64,000 nucleotides of DNA. Origin: Bacillus_AB infantis_B. GTDB taxonomy: Bacteria > Bacillota > Bacilli > Bacillales > Cytobacillaceae. Below are positions 10,101 through 18,900 of this stretch, in pieces. The translations under genes were made by a program, and so were the position numbers. The stretch covers positions 496,001 to 560,000 of the forward strand of contig NZ_VTER01000003.1 of the NCBI RefSeq assembly GCF_008180445.1. The letters run 5' to 3'. Position 1 is the first letter of the stretch. Every line of letters begins with the position of its first letter. The notes under the pieces were generated by a model. It searched no databases. It was not told the DNA's origin and was given only the letters and a program-made list of their open reading frames with translations.

Positions 10101-13100
10101 AAAGGTAAACCCTGATAGATTAGAATTGATAGCCTCTATCCCTTCTTCTATCAATACACCATTCAGTCTGCTTACAGCTAATCCAACATCACCAAGGGTG
10201 AGGTCTCTATTATTTTCCGACAACACCTTCTTTAGTTCTGCTCTATACCGTTCCAGCTCTTTTTCTTTGACTCCGGAGTCGGAAGCTCCCATCAAATCCT
10301 CTGCTGTGAAACCGTCTATGTTCTGATTGATTTTAGCCAGGGATTCCAGGGGGTTTTCATAATGTTCCAGATCATACCCTGACTCAAATTGCTTCAGTGC
10401 AGCAAGAGCCTGATTGATTTTTTCCTGTCCAGTAAAATCACTGTCTTCTGCCCCCAGAAGCCTTGCCTGTGCTACAAGCATTTGGGCAATTTGGACTTTG
10501 GAACGCACTTCGGCTGCATTTTCTTCGGTAATAAATTCCGCATTCGGTATGGCAGCAAGTGCCTCATTGGCGGATTCAATCGCCTGCTCTTTCAGATCTC
10601 CAAACTCAGCGATCTTCGTTTCTACTGCCTCGAGCTTTTCAATACCGGTAAAGTCTGAATCCCCCGCTCCCTTCTGCCTGGCTGCTTCAATAGATTCATT
10701 GGCAGCCTGCAGCTTTTCTTTGGCGCTCTGCAGTGTTTCACGCGTAATGGACTCTGGTTCCGGCAGCAGTGCAATGGCTTCATTGGCAGCAAGGATCGCT
10801 TCATTAAGCTGGTGTTCAAATGCAATTACTTTGGCCAAAACTGCTTGAAGCTTGGACAATCCCGTGAAATCAGCATCAGTTGCACCCTTTTGGCGGGCAG
10901 CATTAAGTTTTATATTGGCTGCTTCTGCATCTGCCTTCACTTCTTTGAAATTGGAAACAGTAACCTGGTCCGCTTCAGGCAGGCCGGCAATGGCTGCATT
11001 GGCTTCTGAGGTGGATTGTTTTTTCTCAATCTCAAGAGAACTGATTTTCTCTTTCACTTCAGCTAGTTTGTCAAGATTAGCAAAGTCTGCATCCTCTGCC
11101 CCTTTTGTCCTTGCTTCAGCGATGGCTGATTCTGCATTTGCAAGCTTTTCTTTTGCTTCCGAAAGTGTGCTGAAAGAAATATCTGCTGGAACAGGAAGAT
11201 TTGAAATTGCTTGATTTGCTGCTGAAACAGCTTCGGTGTATTGCTGTTCCAGTTCGGCAATTTTCTCTTCAGCGGAAGAGATCTTCTCCAGTCCAGTAAA
11301 ATCGCTGTCCTCAGCACCTTTTGTTCTTGCAATTGCTACGGCATTCTTGGCAGCAGCTGCAAGGATTTTTACTTCTTTAAAGTTCTGTGCAGTAATGTCT
11401 TTCGCTGCAGGTATTTTTCCGAGCGCTTCATTTGCAGTAAGGATCACTTCCTCCAGGGCAGTCTCCATCATTTCAATCGCTCTTTCAGTTTCATCCACCC
11501 TGTCAAGCTCAGGGAAGTCAGCATCCACTGCTCCTTTTGCCCTTGCATCAGCGATGGCTTCCACAGCTGCCTGCCATTTTGCCTTTACTTCATCGAGATT
11601 TTCTGTCCCTATTTCTTCTGCTGCAGGGAGAGCAGAAATGGCCTGGTTGGCAGCAGTAATAGCTTCCGCGCTGCTATTCTCAAGTTCCAATACTTTTTCA
11701 TCAGCTTGCAAAAGTTTTTCTATATCTTCAAAATCGGCCTCAGCAGCCCCTTTTTCTTTCGCATCAGCAATGGCTTGCTTCAGTTTGGAAACATCAGCTT
11801 TCACCTGTTTGAAGTTGGCAAATGTAATGGCCGATACATCCGGAAGGTTTTGAAGCATTTCATTTACCAGTTCAACTGCTTCAGCTTTTTCACCGAAAAG
11901 CTCTGCCATTCTCTTCTCAATCTGATCAATTTTCTCCAGGTTTACAAATCCACTGTTTTCTGCGCCTGCCTGCCGTGCTGCCTCTACTTTGGTCTTAACT
12001 GCATTGAGCTCTGACTGCAGTGCTTCAATCATCTCAACCGTAATGCTATCTGGCTCAGGAAGGGAAGCGATAGCTTTATTTGCAGCATCAATCGCAGAAA
12101 TTCGCGCATCATCCAGCAGGGCAATTTTTGCTTCCACACTAGCCAGTACACTCAATAGTGCAAAATCTGAATCTGCAGCTCCTTTGATTTTTGCCTGTTC
12201 AACGGCCGTCCTTGCTATATTTGCAAGCTTACGGACTGACTCTAAGTTTCCTACGGTAATATCATCGGTTTCCGGAAGTGCTGCCAGCTTTTCTACCGCC
12301 ATACTGATAGCAGCTGCCTTTGCTTGGAGCAGCTCAGAAACAGCAGATTCAACTGCATTCAATTTTGCCAGTAAATCTTCCCCATCACGGATGAAGTCAG
12401 AAGGCACGGCTCCTTTTAACTCTGCTTCTGCAGCAGCACGCTTAGCTTCTTCCATTTGCCGTATGATTTCATCAATTGCCCCAATGGTAATGGCATCAGG
12501 CTCAGGCAGCTCTGCCAGCTTGGCAAGGACGCCCTTCAGGACTGCTTCCTTCACGCCTTCAAGCTTTTGAATATGCTGCAAAGCGTCGTTCAGACGGCTG
12601 TAGTTTTTCACATTTGCATCTTTCTCAGGATTGGTAATCCCGGCTGCCTTGGCCTTATCTGAAGCTGCCTCTGCTGCGGCTGCATCATTTTTCAATTTAG
12701 GCAATCCGGCTGAGGTAATATAAGGTAAATATTCCTTCTTAGGCAGTTCAGCCAGCTTTTCGTTCAATTCCTTAATTGCATCCATCTTTGCTGCCAGCTG
12801 TGATTTCAGCTTATTCAACTCATCAATCAGGTTCTTATTTCCCTCAATAAAATCCGTTTTAGCTGCTCCAAGCGAGATAGCAGTTACTACATAAGCATCT
12901 GCTTTTTGGATGCTTGCGAGGTCCTTTTCCGTCTGCTCAAGCACCTTCTTAATCTCCGCTTTTGCCAGGTTTACACTGGTGTCCCTGACCTTCTTCAGGT
13001 CTTCATTCACTTCTTCTGTTGCACCATTGATCTTACCGGCATTCCCGATTGTTTCAAAGTTCTGGATAGCCCCAGCTTTTCCGCCTGATAAATGAACAGC

Positions 13101-15629
13101 CGACTTTGCTGTGAGCTTTGAGATTTCTGCTTCAACCTTTAAGGAAACTGCTTTCTCTGCTAAGACTTCCGGCTGCCCAAAGCTGCCATTGATCTCAGTC
13201 TCTCCTGCTGTCATACCCCCATTAGCGAGGATAATTTTCGGGATGGAGATGCTTCCCGCTCCTGAGCTTAACTTCGCAGGACTCTTAAAAGTAACAGAGG
13301 GAAGATCAGCTGCGCTTCCTTCTTCAGCCTGAAGGATAATATGAAGATTTTCCTGCCCTTCAATGGTTATGCCGCCTGCTGAAAAGTCAGGCTTGGCCGT
13401 TACAGTTACATCTTTTTCGAGAATGATATTAGTGCTATTGTAATTTCCCGCCAGCTGCACTTCGGACGCGCCGGTTGGATTGGAAGGTGAGATCCTTAAG
13501 CTGCCGATTGTGCTGCTGCCATCGCTTTTCAGCCTGATTCCATTATCATCACTGACAAAGACAGAATCTGCTTTAACATGATTGAAAACAATAGTGCCTA
13601 CTTTCCCTGATAGCACTTTGATGGCTGATGCTTCGATATTATCAAGTGTTACCTCGCCTTCATCCCCAGGATCAAGAACCAGCGTGCCCGAAATCACCAG
13701 GTTTTGAAGAGTTGCACTTCCCTTGACCGTTACATTCCCATTGACAGCTGCACTGTTTCCAGTTGTCGGTGCTCCATAAACTGCTCCTGCTGCCGGATTG
13801 ATTAAGTAGCTCCTGGAGTAGGTGCGATTGTTTTCAAAGATGTTCTCAGAAACAGCCTGTTCCGCAGCTGGAGCCGCTGCTGCAGTAGCTGCAGTACTGT
13901 AATTTCCGGAAGAGTCAACTGCATAAACAGCAAATGCATAGTCCACATCATTTGACAGGCTGGCAATATCAAAAGAAACCCGGCCTGAGCCTTTTTCTTT
14001 CACAATAGCCTTCTGGGCTCCTGCAGATTCCCTGGAAACACTTTTCCCTGCAAGATAATAAATCTCATAATGGCTGAAATCAGCTTCGCTGCTGGCATTC
14101 CAGGATAATGTCACTTTTGTATGATCAGAGACAGCCGAAAGGCCTGTTAAGCCTTGCGGCGGCGTCTGGTCAGAAGGAATCGGACTTCCTGTGTTAACCG
14201 GTGCAGCTGCAGCAGCATCAGGATTATCCTTTCCATTTAATTTAGCGATATTGCCTTTAACTTGATTATAGTTTGTGATAACATCTGCAACTTTGCTGGC
14301 AGCAGAGTAATGAAGATCGCCAATTTTCAAACCATTCTCCAGCGTTATAGCTGCACCTGATGCCTCCAGCATCTCAATCTCGCCTGCTCCCTTCAAGTGG
14401 ATCGGCTTTTCATTCGCAAATGATGCCTTTTGTACCTTGCCGTTCAGCTCTAACTTTGCTGCCTGTCCTTTTACCATCAGCTGCGGGATAGTATTTTCTG
14501 ATGATAAAACTGCATCTGCAAGAACCTCAGCAGAACGAACAGCTGTCGGTCCTTTCAGCTCAATCCGGCTGCCCATTGCGGCTGCTTCAAGGGAATTCAG
14601 TTTGGAATCACTAAAAATAGCCATAGCCTTCCCATTGATAACTGTACTCTTTTCTACAGACAGACTTTTGCCGATAAAAGAATTGGCCGTTTTTGAAGTG
14701 ATCGTTAGACTGCCTTTAATATTGAGTTTCTCAACAGTGATAAAATCTCCGTTAATGACCATGTCTCCATTAACAATCCCGCGTTCTCCTTTAAGAATGA
14801 CATTGCCGGAGTTATCCTGTTTCTCTTTTCCTGATGCATTAATCTCCAGGTATGTAATCTCTGTAATTTGGCTGTTGTCCTGATTATATTTAATGCCTGC
14901 ACCTAATAGGGCATTTTCATTTTCCTTGCTGAAGAAAGGTTTTAGCTCTTTAGAATATGTATAGGCCTTACCATCGATATAAACTTTGCTTTCCGCCAGT
15001 TTTTCTATAGTGGCTGCTTTTTCCCCGATCACTTGCCTGAAAAGGAATACTGAAAATTCAGCTCTGGACACATTGCCTTTGGGATCAAATAAGAATCCTG
15101 CTTTTCCTTTTGTGACCCCTGCCTGGTAGAGAGTCTTCACATTTTCCAAGTGGGCTGGAGAAATCTCTTTTAAATCCTTAAAGGGAACTTGAGCGCCGCT
15201 GGATTTTAGCTTAAACGCCCTGACTAAAGCTGTAGCCATTTCTTCCCTTGTCAAGGTGGCGTTAGGATTGAAGTATTCCCCTGTCCCCTTGAAGATTCCT
15301 GCCTCCTGCACAGCAAGAACTGATGAATAAAAGGCAGACTCCGGACTCACATCTTTAAACCCTTTGCCGCTTGACGGCGCTTTGAGGTTCAAAGCACGCG
15401 TGAAAAGCTTAGCAGCCTGCTGGCGGGTGATAGCTGTTCCCGGTCTGAAAGTGCCATCGCCAAACCCATCGATCACCCCGGCCTTTACAAGATTTGAAAT
15501 CTCTTCATAACCGAAGCTCCCCTTCTTTAAATCCGGAAAGTCTGCCGCTTCAACTGAATTGGCAGCTGCTGATGCAACAATTGAAGTAGTGACTGCAGCA
15601 GCTAAGATCTTTTTCCTATTATTTTTCAT
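4146..15629 (-). CDS. Giant SLH-anchored surface protein with two tandem helical repeat families (3827 residues)
   Basis: A signal peptide (residues 1-28) is followed by three SLH domains (about 29-205; motifs GTFRPGTAITRQQAAK, LTREEMATALVRAF, VSRAEFSVFLF), which normally bind pyruvylated secondary cell-wall polymer. Then come a beta-rich region (225-470), one fibronectin type III-like module (485-590) and a second beta-rich region to about 870. About 11 repeats of 72 residues (family A, 950-1745) and about 27 repeats of 67 residues (family B, 1763-3584) form the bulk. A beta-type C-terminal module follows (3585-3827). GGAGGT precedes the ATG. No catalytic motif was found. It is probably a long stalk or adhesin-like surface fibre. 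Its own terminator suggests a single-gene unit. The frame is intact through 11.5 kb of repeats, so the gene is maintained. Confidence 0.92.
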   Translation of the reverse strand: MKNNRKKILAAAVTTSIVASAAANSVEAADFPDLKKGSFGYEEISNLVKAGVIDGFGDGTFRPGTAITRQQAAKLFTRALNLKAPSSGKGFKDVSPESAFYSSVLAVQEAGIFKGTGEYFNPNATLTREEMATALVRAFKLKSSGAQVPFKDLKEISPAHLENVKTLYQAGVTKGKAGFLFDPKGNVSRAEFSVFLFRQVIGEKAATIEKLAESKVYIDGKAYTYSKELKPFFSKENENALLGAGIKYNQDNSQITEITYLEINASGKEKQDNSGNVILKGERGIVNGDMVINGDFITVEKLNIKGSLTITSKTANSFIGKSLSVEKSTVINGKAMAIFSDSKLNSLEAAAMGSRIELKGPTAVRSAEVLADAVLSSENTIPQLMVKGQAAKLELNGKVQKASFANEKPIHLKGAGEIEMLEASGAAITLENGLKIGDLHYSAASKVADVITNYNQVKGNIAKLNGKDNPDAAAAAPVNTGSPIPSDQTPPQGLTGLSAVSDHTKVTLSWNASSEADFSHYEIYYLAGKSVSRESAGAQKAIVKEKGSGRVSFDIASLSNDVDYAFAVYAVDSSGNYSTAATAAAAPAAEQAVSENIFENNRTYSRSYLINPAAGAVYGAPTTGNSAAVNGNVTVKGSATLQNLVISGTLVLDPGDEGEVTLDNIEASAIKVLSGKVGTIVFNHVKADSVFVSDDNGIRLKSDGSSTIGSLRISPSNPTGASEVQLAGNYNSTNIILEKDVTVTAKPDFSAGGITIEGQENLHIILQAEEGSAADLPSVTFKSPAKLSSGAGSISIPKIILANGGMTAGETEINGSFGQPEVLAEKAVSLKVEAEISKLTAKSAVHLSGGKAGAIQNFETIGNAGKINGATEEVNEDLKKVRDTSVNLAKAEIKKVLEQTEKDLASIQKADAYVVTAISLGAAKTDFIEGNKNLIDELNKLKSQLAAKMDAIKELNEKLAELPKKEYLPYITSAGLPKLKNDAAAAEAASDKAKAAGITNPEKDANVKNYSRLNDALQHIQKLEGVKEAVLKGVLAKLAELPEPDAITIGAIDEIIRQMEEAKRAAAEAELKGAVPSDFIRDGEDLLAKLNAVESAVSELLQAKAAAISMAVEKLAALPETDDITVGNLESVRKLANIARTAVEQAKIKGAADSDFALLSVLASVEAKIALLDDARISAIDAANKAIASLPEPDSITVEMIEALQSELNAVKTKVEAARQAGAENSGFVNLEKIDQIEKRMAELFGEKAEAVELVNEMLQNLPDVSAITFANFKQVKADVSKLKQAIADAKEKGAAEADFEDIEKLLQADEKVLELENSSAEAITAANQAISALPAAEEIGTENLDEVKAKWQAAVEAIADARAKGAVDADFPELDRVDETERAIEMMETALEEVILTANEALGKIPAAKDITAQNFKEVKILAAAAKNAVAIARTKGAEDSDFTGLEKISSAEEKIAELEQQYTEAVSAANQAISNLPVPADISFSTLSEAKEKLANAESAIAEARTKGAEDADFANLDKLAEVKEKISSLEIEKKQSTSEANAAIAGLPEADQVTVSNFKEVKADAEAANIKLNAARQKGATDADFTGLSKLQAVLAKVIAFEHQLNEAILAANEAIALLPEPESITRETLQSAKEKLQAANESIEAARQKGAGDSDFTGIEKLEAVETKIAEFGDLKEQAIESANEALAAIPNAEFITEENAAEVRSKVQIAQMLVAQARLLGAEDSDFTGQEKINQALAALKQFESGYDLEHYENPLESLAKINQNIDGFTAEDLMGASDSGVKEKELERYRAELKKVLSENNRDLTLGDVGLAVSRLNGVLIEEGIEAINSNLSGFTFEDLNKVQYVFGSFRIQDYRDALTAAYSKYGHLSSEEISNTIFSMEKEAALNAVNSHPESAEMMDLYTLAAEYGYHIINVPVEVIRTELKRVIAQEGPLTATEIVEIIKNLSTADIHEVFLEEINSNPEHFSTEALSAVSSTNLEYQLIDSYRKAIADYKASQSAPLSAKAISKLVADINDQAYLHEINTDRDYYYALSIVAIGDFAFKQLSEYQAALERKQNEKGDLTKEEVIAIVRAVNSDIRGSALAAINMNPEESTYFQLSDAVDHYGLVDSNALEFYRAALVEAVNISSGNLSEYDIRQLIEDVNSQLALAYINNNPETFTMDHLRKVLSSTWLDKELILDYRESVSLRLEELQAELTAVQLSEIVNQVNDRVSDAAVQYISDNIDSFEYAALVSASKGYNVWEEYLEEYRKELKALKERNGRALQYSEILSALSRVHQEMAQKEVAYTINLLMTEPKLINIDHLWRISPSADERLIFRYIDELSLLLDDGMVFTQQNIAEVINNINKTYAIETLNNTPFIISMRELGYIVEIHSFSEEFLDDYKQAFSDDIKASGPMSAGRVAEVILQVNKRKIIEQVNAYPEGLTINHLAALYGWNFIDQELLVGYIGRARAELDAGRELTFETLLSVIKDVNQQDQQEALAEINENPQGFSYSTLLRAADTYVKEERLSPYRMAIKMYMDSKGGHISAAELISILEDVNRQENERERQDAIDYINEYPAAFSIIDLRSSGIYIEPEYEHLLPEFRAAVGAKQLTKGRDLTFEEIFQTVNQILNEAKNLKEAAALERINENPEGASIWDIKLFFTNAREDRLEAYRAALLEKANSVGELNEWDVENAITEKNKALALAEINDHPASMTIEQLTDALFNENYSFKQEYLAEYRLKMAEAVEADGTITIEEIIEILEEVNGRETLPRIQSNPESIQASELRMILGSENVVDESIADYRTAITNAVHSGTQLTRDILLDLVLAVNSEVSERALTEINANPEAVTAELLRKAGVTVYAYPDRLQLYREAIAKKKAELEKDLSLTELEAVIEDVNANYRQYIEELVLKRIIENPDTFTIDDLNQLNIYPEYEDKIAEYRQKVKAELDRLTVDRIRQIVWAVDSAVRENAAAEMLNVIKSDPTGFSFKVLQQATRNLAISADRIDLYRKAVASFLDENNGQMGLYQLESLIMETDKAAAFKKAKEAPLSLTIIDVEYLVRDAGNWAISVQYLEGYRTSIKAEVDSGRELTSQRVVELINQVGREYGLAEIIRDGAGFKDQSLLHVVFPYYSWEFMDAYREAVIDLLETNQTLTIVLLNDLAAGINSAHFLNQITADPQSAEVDQLRLLLQEDDLVRSDYEYLELYRSTLVQLKAEKDEGELFTISEVKQAITKANAEIDGSRLDAINKNPEGFDINDLGKLIGYELINYSNLDFYQQSVAQMLAELERDLTAEEILEAVKLGNELADKANLDAINLNPDSFGLSDLEEVAGNINWSNLEYYREAIKAMLSVKGAPLTKEEIKQAVVEGDALAVEARLAEINGSPEKFESSILGELYGYDIVQWENMEWYRSALNEAIQSNNGEPLSYEEIRDILLQVNSAETNSILEKINSSPGEVTRDEIYSLLPDEIAHLVFDPYVSYYQDQFAEMKAEMGRDLRLEDVKTAVEDTNERIYEEIFDKITQNPQELQKYDLGIFEESYSENVYFSWEQFKLYQILFTEHLAAGGAPLSRDDIKIISEDVYANYNTIWSYILAKESYKSGDILDVATSDYQLSQVFLVPVSHGSEDITEQELYDLVESGVAVSAGPPNNGENTLIDTAGLPAGDYAVYLVDNGGSGVFGKSNTIHLDSGAENPGEGVNSLPETKEEKPAEDSVVEEVKQTSSGTVSIKLQDETFIEVTVEDQDLNLNSNAADTVAVQAVNDNGELLEVILTETGADTNVFVGTVMLNLSAEKSEEMLTITDGDTVTITYTDEANAEGKKIEAAQSITIQFGKTK
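4880..10345 (-). repeat. Protein repeat family B: about 27 coding units of ~67 codons
   Basis: Each unit reads roughly INxNPExF...L........YRxAI........LTxxEIxxxIxxVN. It begins with an IN-x-NPE turn, has a central YR helix and closes with an LTxEEI helix. I counted 27 units by eye, of 62-73 residues. Units are diverged (many share only the signature positions), so the expansion is old and protein-level rather than a recent DNA duplication. I do not recognise the family; a three-helix bundle is an inference from the pattern. Confidence 0.8.
10400..12780 (-). repeat. Protein repeat family A: about 11 coding units of ~72 codons
   Basis: Units carry LPxPxxIT near the start, an alanine/lysine-rich helix and a KGAxDSDF closing motif, followed by another helix ending in IxxL. 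Eleven units were counted; the first is atypical (GITNPEKDA instead of KGA). The pattern recalls three-helix surface modules such as FIVAR or GA domains, but no assignment is made. Confidence 0.8.
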
Positions 15630-15663
15630 ATATTAACCTCCAATGGTAAAGTTATACATTTAT

Positions 15664-15692
15664 ATTATACTAGTAAATTAGTCTCGATTCCA
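15664..15692 (-). promoter_or_regulatory. Possible promoter of the giant SLH gene
   Basis: TATAAT on the minus strand at 15669-15664, with only a weak -35 (TGGAAT) 17 nt upstream. The rest of the 15630-15892 gap is AT-rich and otherwise featureless. Confidence 0.35.
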
Positions 15693-15892
15693 TAAACCTC
15701 TAACAAAAGTAGGTCTTTTTTCATTCGTCTTGTTCAGCATAATAAGTTTATATGATTAGAGCTTATAAATTATATATCAACATAGAAAAACTAAATTTCA
15801 CTTTTTCACAATATAGTAGAACAATACTTTCTAACCTTGTATATCGTTATTCTAAAATAATTATCAGCTACCATTCAGTATAGTAAGAGCAC

Positions 15893-15925
15893 AAAAAGCA
15901 GGCTGCTTCAGCAGCCTGCTTTTTT
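15893..15925 (-). terminator. Strong terminator after the SLH-phosphoesterase gene
   Basis: Near-perfect stem AAAGCAGGCTGC/GCAGCCTGCTTT with T runs on both strands. The stem touches the stop codon of the upstream gene. Confidence 0.9.
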
Positions 15926-18900
15926 CACTTTGTAATTGTATCATCCATCAAACCGGCGGCTATAAGGAAGTTCGCCAGAATTTTGGCCATATGATCTCGC
16001 CTTGTATAGCCATTCGGGTCAAAACGGCCATCCTCACGCCCAGATACTATATCAGCCTGATAAACAGCTTCAATTCCTTCTTTCGCCCATGGTGCAAATT
16101 GGGCGGCATCCTTGAAATCTGAAGCTTTCTTACTCTCTTCTAACACATTCTTGTTAAAGCCAATGAACGGAATGTCCATAGCACGGCTGATCATGGCAGC
16201 GGCCTGTGCCCTTGTAACCCTCTCATTCGGGGCAAAATTCCCATCCTCTTTGCCCTGAATGATGCCCGTTTGAACAGCTGCCATCAATTCACCTTCGCTG
16301 TTGAACCATTCAGTCCCTTTTACATCCTTAAAGCGATTGTCATAATCCACAGCCGGAAGGCCGAGGGCGCGGACAAGCAAAACAGTGAATTGTGCCCTGG
16401 TCATCTCTTCTAGCGGTGCGTATGTTCCATCTGCTTTTCCTTTAATGATATGTTTGGATGCGAGGGTCTCTATATAATCAGCCGGCCAGCTTTTCCTGTC
16501 TACATCCGGGAAGGATACCTTATCTTCTGAAACTGCAAAGACAGTTCCGGCCAATGATTTAAATTCTGCTGTTCTGCCCTTGAACAGTGCTGGTACTGAT
16601 GAAATGGCACCAGTGCTGTTAAAACGGATGACAGAAGCGGTTTTAGCATTGAATTCTTTGCTGCCTGCCAGCTCATAGTTTAAATAACTGCTGAAGTTTT
16701 CCAGCGCCTGCTTCTTCTCTCCAGCTGCCGCTTCTGCAGTAAATTCCATCACCTTTGATGCCAAAGTCAGCTTATTCTTTTCTGCCATTTCTTTAAAAGC
16801 AGGTTCAGCTGCTTCATTAACAGAGATGACGATGGATAGATTCTCGACATTAGTCCCCATTTTTTCCGCCAGCTCTGCTGTCTGAATCTGGCTGACTGGC
16901 AGGGTAATGCTTGCTTCACCATTCTTTATGCGGATGAATGCATCTTTCTGCTTAGCTGCGGCATCCCTGAAGAGAACTGCAGGAATGCTTGCTGCTGCTG
17001 TTTCACCCTTAGCCGTCTTCTCCAGCATGATAGGAATTACTTTCTTTTCCCCATTCAGCATGCTGACAATTCCCGGAACCTGGCTGCTCTGGACAGCAGT
17101 GACAATCTCGTTCTGCTTCCGTTCAATCTGCACTGCACCGGATGGAAGAAGAATTTCTCCCGGCTTTTGCTCTGCAGGAGGTGCTGCAGGCGGCTGCGAT
17201 GGCTGGGCTGGACCCTGGTTCCCATTGTCTCCCCCGCCAGTTCCATTGCCGGTAGTGAATGACCAGATATCTGACAATGCTTCCCCTGAGAATTCATCAT
17301 TCACCCGGACATACCATCCGTACAGTTTATTGGCCTCCAGGCCGGCCCATCCTGTTTCCGCCGCTTTCTTTCCTGACAGGGTCTGAGTCTCCCCGATCTG
17401 GCTGTCTGTATAAACCTTCACTTCAAGCCTGTCAGTGGAGACGACCTTCTCCTTCGGCTCCAATGGAAGATCGATAACAAACTCATCTTTGCCCGGATAA
17501 GAATCTGCATCGTAGAAATTATAATCGTTCAGATACGGAGAGTAAGTTTTTACATATATCTTATTTTCTGAAGGATTGACATGCAGGAGACGCATATATC
17601 CCTGTCCGCCTTCAGGCCCTCCCTGGTAGTCAGCCAGCATTTGGTACACTTTCCGGTCAGGTGTGCCATCCCCGTCATCATCAATCTCATCAACGAGCGT
17701 TTCGCTGTCATGATAATGGCCGCAAAGGACGGCCAGCACGTTTTTATTTGGCTTTACAATTTCTTCAAAGATTTTGTTTCCAAGCGGACTTCTATTGCCC
17801 GACACAAGAAGGTATTCATGGAAGTTCAGGAACGCCATCCGGTCCGGATATTGGGCAAGCACATCCTTCAGCCATTCAAGATCAGCATCCTCAACGCCCC
17901 AGCCCATATAGACCATAATATAATCATTGCCATTTACACTAATAAGGTCGTAATGACCGCGATTGTCTTTATAAGATCCTCCATAATACGGCTTGTCTGC
18001 AAATCTCTCTTCTCCAAAATACTGGGAGTATTGGGTATAATCATTGGTTTTATGATCTACATCATGATTGCCTGCCAGGACCCCGTAAGGTATATCTGCA
18101 TCTTCGAGCACGTTCATATACTCATCGGCATATGCCCATTGCTGGGGATCTGTGGAAACATCAACCAAATCTCCTGTATGGAAGACATAAGGGATTTTCA
18201 GATTCTCCTTGTTGGCATCCACCCAGTCTACCATTTTTTTATAAATATGCGGGTAGCTCTCTGAATAATATTGCGTATCCGACATCCAAACCATTGTATA
18301 ATCAAATGGCGTTTCTGCTGAAATTTCATCCTGGACCATCACTTGTATCTTTTGGTCCTTCATATATTGTTTGCCCTGCACGGAAGCAGTCAGAGTGAAA
18401 TCATCCTGATCTGCCACCTTCCACTGCTGGACCTCCCACTTTTCACTATTAAAATTCCAGACATACATGCTGACTTTTCTTCCCAAAAGGGATTTCCCTT
18501 CCCAGTCTATCTGGATGATGTCTGTTTCATCTACTTCCGAATCGACCTTAACTTCGAATCGCTGATAAGGGAATTTTTCTACAGATGACGTTGTTACATA
18601 CTCGCCATCCTTATCGTTCATTTTATCTTCCTCTGCTGCAGCCAGCAAAGTCTCCCCTGCCGGAATCATTTCTGCCGGAGGCTCCCTGTCAGCTGAGTTG
18701 GAGAAGACACTTACTTCTGCATCTGCCGGCTTGTATTCAAAGCCTTTGTAAAATCTCACAGACAGATCATCATTAGTAGGGTCGGAAACCTCTACTGACA
18801 GCTTCGCATCTGTTTTTACATCTTTTGCCCCGTCTTCGGGAGAAAGTGCCTTCGGCTTGGCAGGATGTTCATCAGCAGTTTTAAACACTACAGATTCTTT

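Noticed and set aside
10414..12570. Long plus-strand ORFs opposite repeat family A (Ser/Ala/Phe-rich)
   Set aside because: They are antisense shadows of the Ala/Glu/Lys-rich repeats in the giant SLH gene, without RBS or promoter.
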